A stretch of 64,000 nt of DNA from Roseiarcus sp963741405 (GTDB lineage Bacteria; Pseudomonadota; Alphaproteobacteria; Rhizobiales; Beijerinckiaceae), in assembly GCA_963741405.1 (NCBI GenBank), contig CAVUHX010000040.1, forward strand, positions 62,001-126,000, written 5' to 3'. The notes under the pieces are model-generated. The model did no database searches. It saw nothing but the letters and a program-made list of their open reading frames with translations, and was not told the origin of the DNA. Both the position numbers and the translations under genes were made by a program. Below are positions 33,672-43,183 of the stretch, piece by piece. Within the stretch, counting starts at the first letter, position 1. Every line of letters begins with the position of its first letter.

Positions 33672-35095
33672 TTCGTCGTACCGCTCCTGGAGCGCCACTG
33701 GCTTTGAAAGGTGGTTCGTTCGGGCGCCGCGAGATCCCGATATCGGGTCCAACCGCTCGCGAAGGGGATTGAGGAGAACCGTCCCTTCCCGCGTCCGGCG
33801 AGATTCATGGCGCGCGCGGCAAGGGCGGTCGCGAGCCGGTACAGCGTCGGCCGCCTGGCGAAGAACGACCAGAATCCGAGGCCGTAGCGTAACGGGGCCG
33901 GAGAAAGGCTTCGCTCGAATTCGCGCTCGCGCCAGTGGCGCATCATCCTGGGCAACGGAATGCGCACAGGGCATACGGCTTCACATCGCCCGCAGAACGT
34001 CGATGCGTTCGGCAGCTGGCCCCCTTCCGCGACGCCGATGAGCGAGGGCGTCAGCACTGCGCCCATCGGGCCGGGATAGACCCAGCCGTACGCGTGGCCC
34101 CCGACCGCCTGATAGACTGGGCAATGGTTCATGCAGGCGCCGCAGCGGATGCACCGCAACATGTCCTCGAATTCGCCGCCGAGCATCGAGGAGCGGCCGT
34201 TGTCGAGGAGGACGACATGATATTCGGATGGACCATCCGGGTCGTCGGGCCGCCGCGGTCCGGTCGAGAAGGTTGTGTAGACCGAGGCGTCCTGGCCAGT
34301 CGCGGAGCGCGCGAGGACGCGAAGAAGCTGCGCCGCGTCCTCCATCGTCGGCACGATCTTTTCGAGTGACGCGATCACGATATGCGCCCTGGGCAAAATC
34401 TGCGTCAGGTCGCCGTTCCCCTCGTTCGTTACGATGACCGAGGCGCCGGTCTCGGCGATGAGAAAGTTCGCGCCCGTCACACCGACGTCAGCTGAGAGAA
34501 ATTTGGCGCGGAGCACTGCGCGCGCCTCGGCGAGCAGCGCTTCGGGCGCGGACAGGTCGCGGTTCGGCGGCAGGTCGCGATGGGCTTTGCGAAAATCCTG
34601 CTCGACGTCGTTTTTCGTGACATGAATCGCCGGCGCGATGATGTGGGAGGGAGTCTCGCCGCGAAGCTGGATGATGTATTCGCCGAGATCCGTCTCGACC
34701 GCTTCCATCCCCGCCGCTTCGATTGCCTGGTTGAGCCCGATCTCCTCCGAGATCATCGATTTGCCTTTGGTCACGGTCTTCGCCCCGAGCGACCGGCAGA
34801 GGTCGACGATGATCCTGCGCGCCTCCTCGGCGTCCTGCGCGTAATAAACGTGGCCTCCGCTGTCGCGCACCTTGCGTTCGTAGGCGTGGAGATAGAGGTC
34901 GAGATGGAGGAGCGTATGGTCCTTGATGGCGCGCGCGCTGTCCCGGAGGGCCTCGAACTCCGGCAGACGTTCGGCCGCCGCGGCGCGCCGAAAGGTGAAA
35001 TTTCGCGCATGGACAAGGGCGCCCTGCAGGCGCGCGTCGACCAGCGCGGCATGGGCGTTGCTCTTGAACTTCCGAGTCGTCGCGACGTCGCTCAC
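33668..35095 (-). CDS. lutB: L-lactate utilization iron-sulfur protein LutB
   Basis: This 475-residue subunit has an N-terminal LUD domain (G-A-N-F-L-I-A-E-T-G-A-S-V near 210) followed by two 4Fe-4S motifs, C-I-R-C-G-A-C-M-N-H-C-P near 316-327 and C-G-R-C-E-A-V-C-P near 369-377. It passes electrons between LutA and LutC in lactate oxidation to pyruvate. It overlaps lutA by 4 bases and lutC by 4 bases. Confidence 0.9.
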   Translation of the reverse strand: MSDVATTRKFKSNAHAALVDARLQGALVHARNFTFRRAAAAERLPEFEALRDSARAIKDHTLLHLDLYLHAYERKVRDSGGHVYYAQDAEEARRIIVDLCRSLGAKTVTKGKSMISEEIGLNQAIEAAGMEAVETDLGEYIIQLRGETPSHIIAPAIHVTKNDVEQDFRKAHRDLPPNRDLSAPEALLAEARAVLRAKFLSADVGVTGANFLIAETGASVIVTNEGNGDLTQILPRAHIVIASLEKIVPTMEDAAQLLRVLARSATGQDASVYTTFSTGPRRPDDPDGPSEYHVVLLDNGRSSMLGGEFEDMLRCIRCGACMNHCPVYQAVGGHAYGWVYPGPMGAVLTPSLIGVAEGGQLPNASTFCGRCEAVCPVRIPLPRMMRHWREREFERSLSPAPLRYGLGFWSFFARRPTLYRLATALAARAMNLAGRGKGRFSSIPFASGWTRYRDLAAPERTTFQSQWRSRSGTTK

Positions 35096-35898
35096 TGGCC
35101 GTGCCCCGTCGGCGGCTCGCCGATCGCCGGTCCTTCGGCCATGCCGGCGAGAACTTCGGCGACATGCCTTGCCCTGACGGGCGAACCGTCACGCTGAAGC
35201 TTTCCCGCCATGTTCAGGAGGCAGCCGAGGTCGCCGGCGAGCACGGCGCCAACCTTCGCCTGGCCAATGTCCGCGGCTTTGCGCGCAACGATTGCGTTCG
35301 ACAGTTCGCCGTATTTCGTCGCGAACAGTCCGCCGAAACCGCAGCACGTCTCGGCCTCCTCGAGCTCCACGAGCGTCAGCCCGTTGACGCTGGCCAGCAG
35401 GCGCCTCGGCTGAGCCTTGACGCCGAGCTCCCTGAGGCCCGCGCACGAATCGTGATAGGCGACGGTTCCGTCGAAGCGCGCCTCGACTCTTTCGACTTTC
35501 ATGACGTCGACTAGAAAACTGACGAGCTCGTGGGTCTTCTCGGCGAAGCGCTCGGCTTTCACGGCCATCTCCGGCTCACCCGCGAACAGGTCGGGGTAGT
35601 GAGTGGCCAGCATGCCTCCGCACGACCCGCTCGGGGCAACGACGTAGTCGCAGTCGGCGAATGTTTCGATCGCCTGGCGCGCCAGCGCCTTCGCCGTTGC
35701 GCGGTCGCCCGCGTTGTAGGCCGGCTGCCCGCAACAGGTCTGCGCCGGAACGACGACCGAGCAGCCCGCATCTTCGAGCAGCTTGACCGCGGCGAAGCCA
35801 ACCGTCGGACGGACGATGTCGACGAGGCAGGTGACGAACAAACCGACGCACGGCTGCGATCCTGAAGTCCGAGCGGCGCCGGCCGACGTGTCGTTCAT
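35092..35898 (-). CDS. lutA: L-lactate utilization protein LutA (CCG-domain)
   Basis: This 268-residue (Fe-S)-binding protein starts at ATG 35898 (M-N-D-T-S-A-G-A-A-R). Two cysteine-rich CCG domains are visible: P-A-Q-T-C-C-G-Q-P-A-Y-N and A-E-T-C-C-G-F-G-G-L-F. It is first in lutABC. Only 73 bases separate its start from pncB on the other strand, so the two promoters face away from each other in a very short region. Starts further upstream exist in frame but have weaker context. Confidence 0.87.
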   Translation of the reverse strand: MNDTSAGAARTSGSQPCVGLFVTCLVDIVRPTVGFAAVKLLEDAGCSVVVPAQTCCGQPAYNAGDRATAKALARQAIETFADCDYVVAPSGSCGGMLATHYPDLFAGEPEMAVKAERFAEKTHELVSFLVDVMKVERVEARFDGTVAYHDSCAGLRELGVKAQPRRLLASVNGLTLVELEEAETCCGFGGLFATKYGELSNAIVARKAADIGQAKVGAVLAGDLGCLLNMAGKLQRDGSPVRARHVAEVLAGMAEGPAIGEPPTGHGQ

Positions 35899-35971
35899 GT
35901 TCCGCCAATTCCCTGTACCGGGCGCATTCCTCGCCCTTGCCGTGATTTCAGCGGCTTCGTAAGGTCGCACA

Positions 35972-37285
35972 ATGGCCACGGACATCGCAACCCGCGTCTA
36001 CAATCACACGTTCCGGATCGATCCGGCGGTCAGGACGCTGCTGGATACGGATTTCTATAAGCTGCTGATGCTCCAGATGATCTGGAAGATGCACCGGGAG
36101 CGGCAGGTCACCTTTCAGCTGATCAACCGGACGACGTCTGTCCGCCTCGCCGAGATCGTCGACGAGCAGGAGCTGATTGATCAGCTCGATCACGCGCGGA
36201 CGCTGCGATTCGCCAAGAACGAGCTGATCTGGCTCGCCGGCAACACCTTTTACGGCACAAGGCATATTTTCGAGCCCGACTTCATGGAGTGGATTGCCGG
36301 GTTCAGACTCCCCGAGTACGAGCTGACCCGGCGTGACGGGCAGTACGAGCTGCGCTTCGCGGGCCCCTGGGCCGAGACCACCATGTGGGAAATTCCGGCG
36401 CTCGCCATCATCAACGAGCTCCGCGCTCGGGCCGCGATGCGCCACATGAGCCGTTTCGATCTCGACGTATTGTACGCTCGCACGAAGGCGAAACTTTGGT
36501 CGAAGGTCGAACGGCTGCGGCTTCTGGAGCGCGAGGGACCGCTCAGGGTCTCCGATTTCGGCACCCGCCGCCGGCACGGCTTCCTCTGGCAGCGATGGTG
36601 CGTGGAGGCGCTGCAGGAAGGTCTCGGCGAAAGCTTCATCGGGACGTCCAATGTCAAGCACGCCATGGACACCGGCCTCGAAGCGATCGGCACTAACGCC
36701 CACGAGCTGCCGATGGTTTATGCGGCGATCGCGCGCGACGAAGACGAACTGCGCGCGGCGCCCTACAAGGTTCTCGAGGACTGGGCGCAAATGTATGGCG
36801 GGAACCTGCTGGTCGTCTTGCCCGACTGCTTTGGCACGACCACTTTCTTGCGCAATGCGCCTGACTGGGTCGCCGAGTGGAAGGGGGCCCGGCCCGATTC
36901 CAAGCTTCCGGTCGAGGGCGCACGCGAGCTCATCAGCTGGTGGCGGCTGCGTGGCCGCGACCCGGCCGAGAAGCTCATCGTGCTGTCCGACGCGATGGAC
37001 ATCAACTCGATCGAGGCGTCCGCCCGGGCGCTACGCGGGCAGGTCAACGTTTCGTTCGGCTGGGGCACCAACCTGACGAACGACTTTCTCGGATGCGCGC
37101 CAGCCGGCGTGGACGGCGAGCTCAGGGCGATCTCACTTGTCTGCAAAGTTGTGGAAGCGGACGGGCATCCTGCGGTGAAGCTGTCCGACAATCCAAACAA
37201 GGCGCTGGGGCCGCCCGACGAGCTCGAACGATACCGGCGCATCTTCGGCGCAAATGGGATGGCGAAGCTGCCGGTCGAGGTTTGA
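35972..37285 (+). CDS. pncB: Nicotinate phosphoribosyltransferase
   Basis: PncB makes nicotinate mononucleotide from nicotinate, PRPP and ATP in NAD salvage. The 437-residue product has D-T-D-F-Y-K-L-L-M-L-Q near the start, F-G-T-R-R-R-H-G-F for PRPP, the regulatory His in G-T-N-A-H-E-L-P-M and the D-A-M-D-I-N-S-I-E block. Length is normal. It lies between lutABC and glcDEF on the plus strand and may share transcription with glcD across a 119-base gap. No metabolic link to its neighbours is obvious beyond NAD supply. Confidence 0.92.
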   Translation: MATDIATRVYNHTFRIDPAVRTLLDTDFYKLLMLQMIWKMHRERQVTFQLINRTTSVRLAEIVDEQELIDQLDHARTLRFAKNELIWLAGNTFYGTRHIFEPDFMEWIAGFRLPEYELTRRDGQYELRFAGPWAETTMWEIPALAIINELRARAAMRHMSRFDLDVLYARTKAKLWSKVERLRLLEREGPLRVSDFGTRRRHGFLWQRWCVEALQEGLGESFIGTSNVKHAMDTGLEAIGTNAHELPMVYAAIARDEDELRAAPYKVLEDWAQMYGGNLLVVLPDCFGTTTFLRNAPDWVAEWKGARPDSKLPVEGARELISWWRLRGRDPAEKLIVLSDAMDINSIEASARALRGQVNVSFGWGTNLTNDFLGCAPAGVDGELRAISLVCKVVEADGHPAVKLSDNPNKALGPPDELERYRRIFGANGMAKLPVEV

Positions 37286-37404
37286 GCCGCTCGGCCGATT
37301 TCCGCCCCATGACAGCGCCGGGGGTTGAGACTATCTCTAGCGCGGGTCGATGTCCTATCGATCCGGGTCGCGGACGCCGCGTCCATCATCCCGCCGAGGA
37401 TTCC

Positions 37405-38838
37405 ATGGCGCAGATCGCTTTCCCCCCGATCGACGACGACATCCTTCGACGCCGCGACTCGATCCTCGAGGGGCTCGCGAAAATCCTTCCGCCCGAATGT
37501 CTCGTCGCCGACAAATCGGGCCGCCTCGCCTTTGAGACCGACGCCCTGACGGCCTACCGCCGGCTGCCGCTTGCGGTCGCCCTGCCGCGTTCGACCGCGG
37601 ACGTTGCGCGGGTGCTGCGGTTCTGCCGGGACGAGAAAGTGAACGTCGTTCCGCGCGGCGCCGGCACGTCGCTCTCCGGCGGGGCGATTCCGCAGGAAGA
37701 CGCGGTCGTCCTTGCGCTGACGAAGATGAACCGCATCCTGGAGGTGAATCTGGCCGACCGTTACGCGCGGGTCGAAGCCGGAGTGACCAATCTGGCGATT
37801 TCCGAGGCTGTAGGCCCCGAGGGATTCTTCTACGCGCCCGACCCGTCCTCGCAACTCGCCTGCACCATCGGCGGCAACATCGCGATGAATTCGGGCGGCG
37901 CGCATTGCCTGAAGTACGGGGTGACGACCAATAATCTCCTCGGCGTCCGTTTCGTAACCTTCGACGGCGAGATTCTGGACGTCGGCGGTCCGGCGTCGGA
38001 GGCGGCGGGCTATGACCTGCTCGGCCTGATTTGCGGCTCCGAGGGCCAGCTCGGCGTGGTCACGGAGGCGACCGTGCGGCTCATCCGCTCGGCGGAGGGC
38101 GCCCGGCCAGTGCTGTTCGGATTCGACTCCGTCGAGGATGCGAGCCAGTGCGTCGCGGCGATCATAGGCGCCGGCATCGTGCCGGTGGCCATGGAATACA
38201 TGGACCGGCCGGCCATTCATATCTGCGAGAATTTTGCGCACGCAGGCTACCCGCTCGACGTCGAGGCGATGCTGATCATCGAGGTCGAGGGCAGCGAGAA
38301 CGAGATGCAGGCGCTGCTCGCCAAGATTTCCGGCATCGCAAGGGCACATAATGTCCGGACGATGCGCGAATCGATGTCGGCGATGGAAAGCGCGCAGATC
38401 TGGAAGGGACGGAAGTCCGCCTTCGGCGCGACGGGCCGGGTAGCGGATTACATCTGCATGGACGGAACGGTTCCGACGGGGCGGCTGCCGGAAGCGCTGC
38501 GGCGCACCGGCGAGATCTGCGCCTCCTACGGCCTGCGGGTCGCCAATGTGTTTCACGCGGGCGACGGCAACATGCACCCGCTCATTCTCTACAATGTCAA
38601 CGATCCGGAAGAGGCGGGGAAAGCCGAGGCGGCCGGCGCCGACATTCTCATCATGTGCGTCGAACTCGGAGGCTGCCTGACCGGGGAGCATGGCGTCGGG
38701 ATCGAGAAGCGCGACCTGATGACCCGCCAGTTCAGCGCGATCGAACTCGAGCAGCAGAAGCGGGTGCGCGCCGTGTTCGACCCGGAGGGCCGTCTCAATC
38801 CGGCAAAAGTGTTTCCGCTCGGCGAGCGCGCCGCATGA
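37405..38838 (+). CDS. glcD: Glycolate oxidase FAD subunit GlcD
   Basis: GlcD oxidises glycolate to glyoxylate in complex with GlcE and GlcF. The 477-residue product from ATG 37405 has the FAD-binding P-R-G-A-G-T-S-L-S-G-G-A, P-D-P-S-S-Q-L-A-C-T-I-G-G-N and the C-terminal F-H-A-G-D-G-N-M-H-P-L and G-E-H-G-V-G-I-E-K-R blocks with the active-site histidines. Its stop overlaps the glcE start (ATGA). A longer frame upstream overlaps pncB and is a shadow. Confidence 0.92.
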   Translation: MAQIAFPPIDDDILRRRDSILEGLAKILPPECLVADKSGRLAFETDALTAYRRLPLAVALPRSTADVARVLRFCRDEKVNVVPRGAGTSLSGGAIPQEDAVVLALTKMNRILEVNLADRYARVEAGVTNLAISEAVGPEGFFYAPDPSSQLACTIGGNIAMNSGGAHCLKYGVTTNNLLGVRFVTFDGEILDVGGPASEAAGYDLLGLICGSEGQLGVVTEATVRLIRSAEGARPVLFGFDSVEDASQCVAAIIGAGIVPVAMEYMDRPAIHICENFAHAGYPLDVEAMLIIEVEGSENEMQALLAKISGIARAHNVRTMRESMSAMESAQIWKGRKSAFGATGRVADYICMDGTVPTGRLPEALRRTGEICASYGLRVANVFHAGDGNMHPLILYNVNDPEEAGKAEAAGADILIMCVELGGCLTGEHGVGIEKRDLMTRQFSAIELEQQKRVRAVFDPEGRLNPAKVFPLGERAA

Positions 38839-40019
38839 CGGACCTTCTGACGCCGGAAAGCGACCAGGAAGTGGCGAAATTGATCCGGGCGGCCTGCGCG
38901 GACGGGGCCAGGCTCGACATTCGCGGCGGCGACACCCGCCGCGGTCTGGGGCGGCCGCGGGAAGCGAAACGCCGGTTCTCCGCCGCCGGACTCGCGGGCG
39001 TCGTATTCTATGCGCCAGCAGAGATGACGATCTGTGCGAAGGCCGGAACCACGATCGATGCGATCGAGGATCTGATCGCCGAGCACAATCAGATCCTTCC
39101 GTTCGAGCCCATGCGCCCGGAGGCGCTTTGGGGCGCGGCCGGCGCGCCGACGATCGGCGGGATGGTCGCTTCGAACCACGCAGGTCCCCGACGCGTGAGC
39201 GTAGGCGGAGTGCGCGACGGGATTCTGGGGCTCGCGCTCGTCAACGGCCTCGGCGAGACGATTCGCTGCGGAGGCCGGGTGATGAAGAACGTGACCGGTC
39301 TCGATCTCACCAAGCTGAACTGCGGCGCCCACGGCACACTGGGTTTCCTGACCGAAGCGACGATCAAGCTCGCTCCCAAACCGGAACACGAGCAAACGCT
39401 GGCGATCCTCAACGCAAACGCAAAGCGCGCGATCGAAGCGATGACCCGCGCGCTCGGCTCTCCTTTCGCCGTCAGCGGCGCAGCGTGGCTGCCTGCCGGA
39501 ATGGGCGGCGATTCCTCCAGGGCGCTCCTGCGGATCGAAGGATTCGAGGATTCGGTCAGTTATCGCGCCGGGCGGCTGACCGACCTCCTTGCGGAATTCG
39601 GCGAGGTCCAGCCTGTCGTCGGCGCGGACTCGCCGGCGCTGTGGCGCGCGATCCGGGACGCGAAATTTGTCGCCGAACCGCGCGATCGCGCTGTCTGGCG
39701 GATCAGCCTCGCCCCTTCCGAGGCCAACGCTTTTATTGGGCGCCTCGCCGGCGCCGCGCTGGCGCACTATCTCGACCTTGGCGGCGGCCTCGTCTGGCTG
39801 GCCACCGAAGCGAGCGAATCCGCGGCGGCCGTCGTTCGCCGGACGTTGCCGCCGTCGCGGGGCCACGCGACCCTGATGCGCGCCCGCGACGAACTGCGGG
39901 CGGCAGTTGCGGTGTTTCAGCCGCCGTCGGAACTCGAACTTCGCATCAGCCGCAGCCTCAAGACGAGCTTCGACCCTGGGGGCATTCTGAATTTCGGCCG
40001 GATGTATCCCGGCGTTTGA
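38835..40019 (+). CDS. glcE: Glycolate oxidase FAD-binding subunit GlcE
   Basis: This 394-residue FAD-binding (PCMH-type) subunit starts at the ATGA overlap with glcD. Motifs include G-A-A-G-A-P-T-I-G-G-M-V-A-S-N-H-A-G-P-R-R and V-M-K-N-V-T-G-L-D-L-T-K-L, both diagnostic of GlcE. It ends in D-P-G-G-I-L-N-F-G-R-M-Y. It is part of a tight glcDEF operon. Confidence 0.92.
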   Translation: MTDLLTPESDQEVAKLIRAACADGARLDIRGGDTRRGLGRPREAKRRFSAAGLAGVVFYAPAEMTICAKAGTTIDAIEDLIAEHNQILPFEPMRPEALWGAAGAPTIGGMVASNHAGPRRVSVGGVRDGILGLALVNGLGETIRCGGRVMKNVTGLDLTKLNCGAHGTLGFLTEATIKLAPKPEHEQTLAILNANAKRAIEAMTRALGSPFAVSGAAWLPAGMGGDSSRALLRIEGFEDSVSYRAGRLTDLLAEFGEVQPVVGADSPALWRAIRDAKFVAEPRDRAVWRISLAPSEANAFIGRLAGAALAHYLDLGGGLVWLATEASESAAAVVRRTLPPSRGHATLMRARDELRAAVAVFQPPSELELRISRSLKTSFDPGGILNFGRMYPGV

Positions 40020-40026
40020 GGATCCC

Positions 40027-41334
40027 GTGCAGACCCGATTCTCCCCCGAGGCGCTCGCCGACCTGCATACGCGCGAACTGGAAGGGATTCTGCGGTCCTG
40101 CGTGCATTGCGGACTCTGTACGGCGACCTGCCCGACCTATGTGACGCTTGGGGACGAGCGGGACAGCCCGCGCGGGCGGATCTATCTGATCAAGGACCTG
40201 CTCGAGAGCGGTAGGGCAATGACGGCGCAGGACGTCGCGCCGATCGACCACTGCCTTTCGTGTCTCTCCTGCATGACGACCTGCCCGTCGGGCGTCGATT
40301 ACCGACGGCTGGTCGACGTGGCGCGGACGCGGATCGAGAAGACCTACCGCCGGCCGACGGCCGACGCCGCGCTTCGCGCCGTGCTGGTGCGGCTGCTCCC
40401 CTCGCCGCGCGCCTTCCGCGCCGCGCTGCGGCTCGCCGCGCTCGGCCGGGTCTTCCGCCCGCTGGTCCGGAGCCTGCCCGGAATCGGCGCCCGGCTCGAC
40501 GCGATGCTGGCCCTGGCGCCGAAGACGCTCCCTGTCGCGGCAATCACCAATGCGCCAACCGTCTACTCGCCGGAACGAACGGCCGGCCCCCGCCGCCGCA
40601 TGGCGCTCCTGACCGGCTGCGCGCAGAGCGTGCTTGCCCCCGAAATCAACGCCGCGGCCATCCGGCTGCTCAATCGGGCCGGGATCGAAGTCGTCATCCC
40701 GAAGGGCGAAGGCTGCTGCGGCTCTCTCGCCCACCATATGGGCGCGGAAGAGCGGGCGCTCGATCAGGCGCGCGCCGATATCGACGCCTGGTCGCGCGAG
40801 ATGGAGGGCGACGGGCTCGAGGCGATCGTCGTCACGGCGTCGGGCTGCGGCGCGACGATCAAGGACTACGGTCATATGCTGCGCGACGATCCGGTCTATG
40901 CGGAAAGAGCAAAGGCCGTCGCAGCTCTCGCCAGGGACATCAGCGAAATAGCGCCGGGGCTCGACCTCGAATTCTCCGCGCCGCGTCCCCTCGCCGTCGC
41001 CTACCACGCGGCCTGCTCGCTGCAGCACGGGCAGAAGATCACGGATGGACCCAGGGCGCTGCTGCGAAGGGCGGGGTTCGAGGTGCGCTCGATCCCGGAG
41101 GCGCATCTGTGCTGCGGTTCGGCGGGAACCTACAACATCCTTCAACCCGAAATCGCCGGCGCGCTGCGCGAACGCAAGGTCGCCAATATCGCGCGCGTCA
41201 GGCCGGACGTGATCGCTGCCGGCAATATCGGCTGCATCGCCCAGATCGCCTCGGCCACTCCGACGCCGGTCGTCCACACCGTGGAACTGCTGGACTGGTC
41301 GAGCGGCGGCCCCGCTCCGGCGGCGCTGGCTTGA
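40027..41334 (+). CDS. glcF: Glycolate oxidase iron-sulfur subunit GlcF
   Basis: This 435-residue subunit starts at GTG 40027, 7 bases after glcE. It has two 4Fe-4S motifs (C-V-H-C-G-L-C-T-A-T-C-P and C-L-S-C-L-S-C-M-T-T-C-P) followed by two CCG domains (G-E-G-C-C-G-S-L-A-H-H and H-L-C-C-G-S-A-G-T-Y). It passes electrons from GlcDE to the membrane quinone pool. It closes the operon, with a hairpin 36 bases downstream. Confidence 0.92.
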   Translation: MQTRFSPEALADLHTRELEGILRSCVHCGLCTATCPTYVTLGDERDSPRGRIYLIKDLLESGRAMTAQDVAPIDHCLSCLSCMTTCPSGVDYRRLVDVARTRIEKTYRRPTADAALRAVLVRLLPSPRAFRAALRLAALGRVFRPLVRSLPGIGARLDAMLALAPKTLPVAAITNAPTVYSPERTAGPRRRMALLTGCAQSVLAPEINAAAIRLLNRAGIEVVIPKGEGCCGSLAHHMGAEERALDQARADIDAWSREMEGDGLEAIVVTASGCGATIKDYGHMLRDDPVYAERAKAVAALARDISEIAPGLDLEFSAPRPLAVAYHAACSLQHGQKITDGPRALLRRAGFEVRSIPEAHLCCGSAGTYNILQPEIAGALRERKVANIARVRPDVIAAGNIGCIAQIASATPTPVVHTVELLDWSSGGPAPAALA

Positions 41335-41369
41335 CAGCCGCGAGGCGATCCCCTACGAGACCGCCCCAT

Positions 41370-41393
41370 AAGCGCGTCCCTTGGGGCGCGCTT
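41370..41393. terminator. Hairpin between glcF and rpsD
   Basis: AAGCGCG-t-CCC-tt-GGG-g-CGCGCTT forms a near-perfect stem of about 10 bp with one opposed T/G pair, followed by TTGTCGTTT. It lies 36 bases after the glcF stop and 118 before rpsD. It may end the glc transcript or belong to the rpsD leader. Confidence 0.5.
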
Positions 41394-41510
41394 GTCGTTT
41401 GACGCACCCGCGGCCCGGGCCTTGCTCGGCCTGAGCCTGTCGGCGCCCTGTCCGGGCGCAGAGGAGGGCGCGTTCCTCGATGAACCGATCGCACTGACAG
41501 AGGAACAGCG

Positions 41511-42128
41511 ATGACGAAGCGCGCAGAAGCCAAGTACAAAATCGATCGCCGGATGGGCGAAAACATCTGGGGCCGCCCGCGCAGCCCCTTCAACAAGCGT
41601 GAATACGGCCCGGGCCAGCATGGCCAGCGGCGCAAGGGCAAGGCGACCGACTTCGGCACCCAGCTCAAGGCGAAGCAGAAGGTCAAGGGCTATTACGGCA
41701 ACATTTCCGAGCGCCAGTTCCATAAATATTACGTCGAGGCGCTGCGGATGAAGGGCGACTCGAGCGCCAATCTGATCGGCCTCCTCGAGCGACGGCTCGA
41801 TGCGGTGATCTATCGGGCCAAGTTCGTGCCGACCGTGTTCGCGGCCCGCCAGTTCGTCAACCACGGCCACATCAGGGTCAATGGCCGCCGGGTCAACATC
41901 GCCTCCTATCAGGTGAAGGTCGGCGACCTCGTCGAGATCAAGGAAGCCTCGAAGCAGCTCGCTCTGGTGCTGGAAGCCAATGCGCTGGCCGAGCGGGACG
42001 TCCCCGACTACGTCGACGTCGACCACGCCAAGGGCACGGCCAAGCTCACCCGCTACCCCGGCCTTTCGGAAGTGCCCTATCCGACCCGGATGGAGCCGAA
42101 CCTCGTCATCGAATTCTATTCGCGCTGA
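41511..42128 (+). CDS. rpsD: Small-subunit ribosomal protein S4 (uS4)
   Basis: The 205-residue S4 protein has the alphaproteobacterial N-terminus (M-T-K-R-A-E-A-K-Y-K-I-D-R-R-M-G) without the zinc cysteines, G-Q-H-G-Q-R-R-K-G-K, and the S4 RNA-binding domain with L-D-A-V-I-Y-R-A-K-F and A-R-Q-F-V-N-H-G-H-I-R-V-N-G. It ends M-E-P-N-L-V-I-E-F-Y-S-R as usual. It stands alone with its own leader (41335-41510) and a strong terminator downstream, as in other Hyphomicrobiales. Confidence 0.97.
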   Translation: MTKRAEAKYKIDRRMGENIWGRPRSPFNKREYGPGQHGQRRKGKATDFGTQLKAKQKVKGYYGNISERQFHKYYVEALRMKGDSSANLIGLLERRLDAVIYRAKFVPTVFAARQFVNHGHIRVNGRRVNIASYQVKVGDLVEIKEASKQLALVLEANALAERDVPDYVDVDHAKGTAKLTRYPGLSEVPYPTRMEPNLVIEFYSR

Positions 42129-42154
42129 CGCTCGTCCGAGGCCTTACCGCTCAG

Positions 42155-42197
42155 CAGGGCGGCCGCATCGCAGGTGCGGTCGCCCTGTTTGCTTTTT
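42155..42197 (+). terminator. Rho-independent terminator of rpsD
   Basis: CAGGGCGGCCGCA (42155-42167) pairs with TGCGGTCGCCCTG (42175-42187) over 13 positions with one G-T pair and a 7-base loop, followed by TTTGCTTTTT. It lies 26 bases after the rpsD stop and just before the next gene starts. Confidence 0.85.
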
Positions 42198-42208
42198 GAG
42201 CAGCCAGC

Positions 42209-43117
42209 ATGCCCTCTAGTCCCGCAACCGCCGGTCTCGGCGTCGGTCTCTATCTGACCGGCGTGTTCCTGTTTGCGCTCAACGACGCGCTCGGCAAATG
42301 GCTGGTGGCGGACTATGGCGTCGGGCAATTGATGATGTTGCGCTCGATCGGCGCCGCCTTTGTGCTCGGGCCGATGGCTCTTTCGCTGCGCCCGTCCCTC
42401 CTTTCCGTGCCGCAGGTTCATCTGCAAGTCCTGCGGGTCGTCTGCATGGCCGCCGACACGTTCTCGTTCTACGGGGCGACGCGCTATATGCCGCTCGCCG
42501 ACGTGATGACGTTCTACATGGCTGCGCCGCTGATCGTGACCGCCCTGTCGGCGCCGCTGCTCGGCGAAACGGTCGAGCGGTTCCGCTGGATCGCGGTGGC
42601 GATCGGCTTCGTCGGCGTGTTGATCGCCCTGCGGCCCTCGCCGCAGATGTTTTCCTGGGCCTCGCCGCTCGCCCTGTTCGGCGCGAGCATGTTCGCGATG
42701 GGCCAGACCCTGACCCGGAAGCTTCGCGAGGCGCACTGGCTGCAGCTGACCGTGTGGCAATTCGTCGGCGGCGGACTCATCGGCGCCGCCACCGTCCCCT
42801 TCGCCTGGACGACGCCCGGCGCATTCGACCTCGGCCTGATGGCCCTCGTCGGCATCGTGTCGATGTTCTGCTTCATCCTGATCACGCGCGCGCTGGGGCT
42901 CGCCCGCGCCGCCGTGCTCGCGCCGCTGCAATATTCCGCGATCCTGTGGGCGGCGATCATGGGCTGGCTCGTCTGGCGCGACGCCCCGACCCTGCCGATC
43001 GTCATCGGCAACGCGGTGATCATCGGCGGCGGGCTGTATCTGATTGGGTGGGCCGGGCGGCCGACACCGCGGTGGCGCGGAGCGATATCCCCTGACGCGC
43101 CGACCCAAACGCGATAG
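42209..43117 (+). CDS. EamA/DMT-family inner-membrane transporter
   Basis: This 302-residue protein has about ten hydrophobic helices arranged as two EamA repeats. Examples are G-L-Y-L-T-G-V-F-L-F-A-L-N-D-A-L-G-K-W at the start, Y-M-P-L-A-D-V-M-T-F-Y-M-A-A-P-L in repeat one and A-P-L-Q-Y-S-A-I-L-W-A-A-I-M-G in repeat two. Such transporters export metabolites or drugs; the substrate is not predictable. The start ATG is 12 bases after the rpsD terminator's T run. Confidence 0.87.
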   Translation: MPSSPATAGLGVGLYLTGVFLFALNDALGKWLVADYGVGQLMMLRSIGAAFVLGPMALSLRPSLLSVPQVHLQVLRVVCMAADTFSFYGATRYMPLADVMTFYMAAPLIVTALSAPLLGETVERFRWIAVAIGFVGVLIALRPSPQMFSWASPLALFGASMFAMGQTLTRKLREAHWLQLTVWQFVGGGLIGAATVPFAWTTPGAFDLGLMALVGIVSMFCFILITRALGLARAAVLAPLQYSAILWAAIMGWLVWRDAPTLPIVIGNAVIIGGGLYLIGWAGRPTPRWRGAISPDAPTQTR

Positions 43118-43183
43118 CGGGATTGCATTTCCGCTGCGACAGGCGATTTATTCTCGGCGGATGGAGCCAAGGAGGCCGGGCCG

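Noticed and set aside
35530..35865. Plus-strand frame opposite lutA
   Set aside because: It is a shadow of a clearly assigned gene, with no domain.
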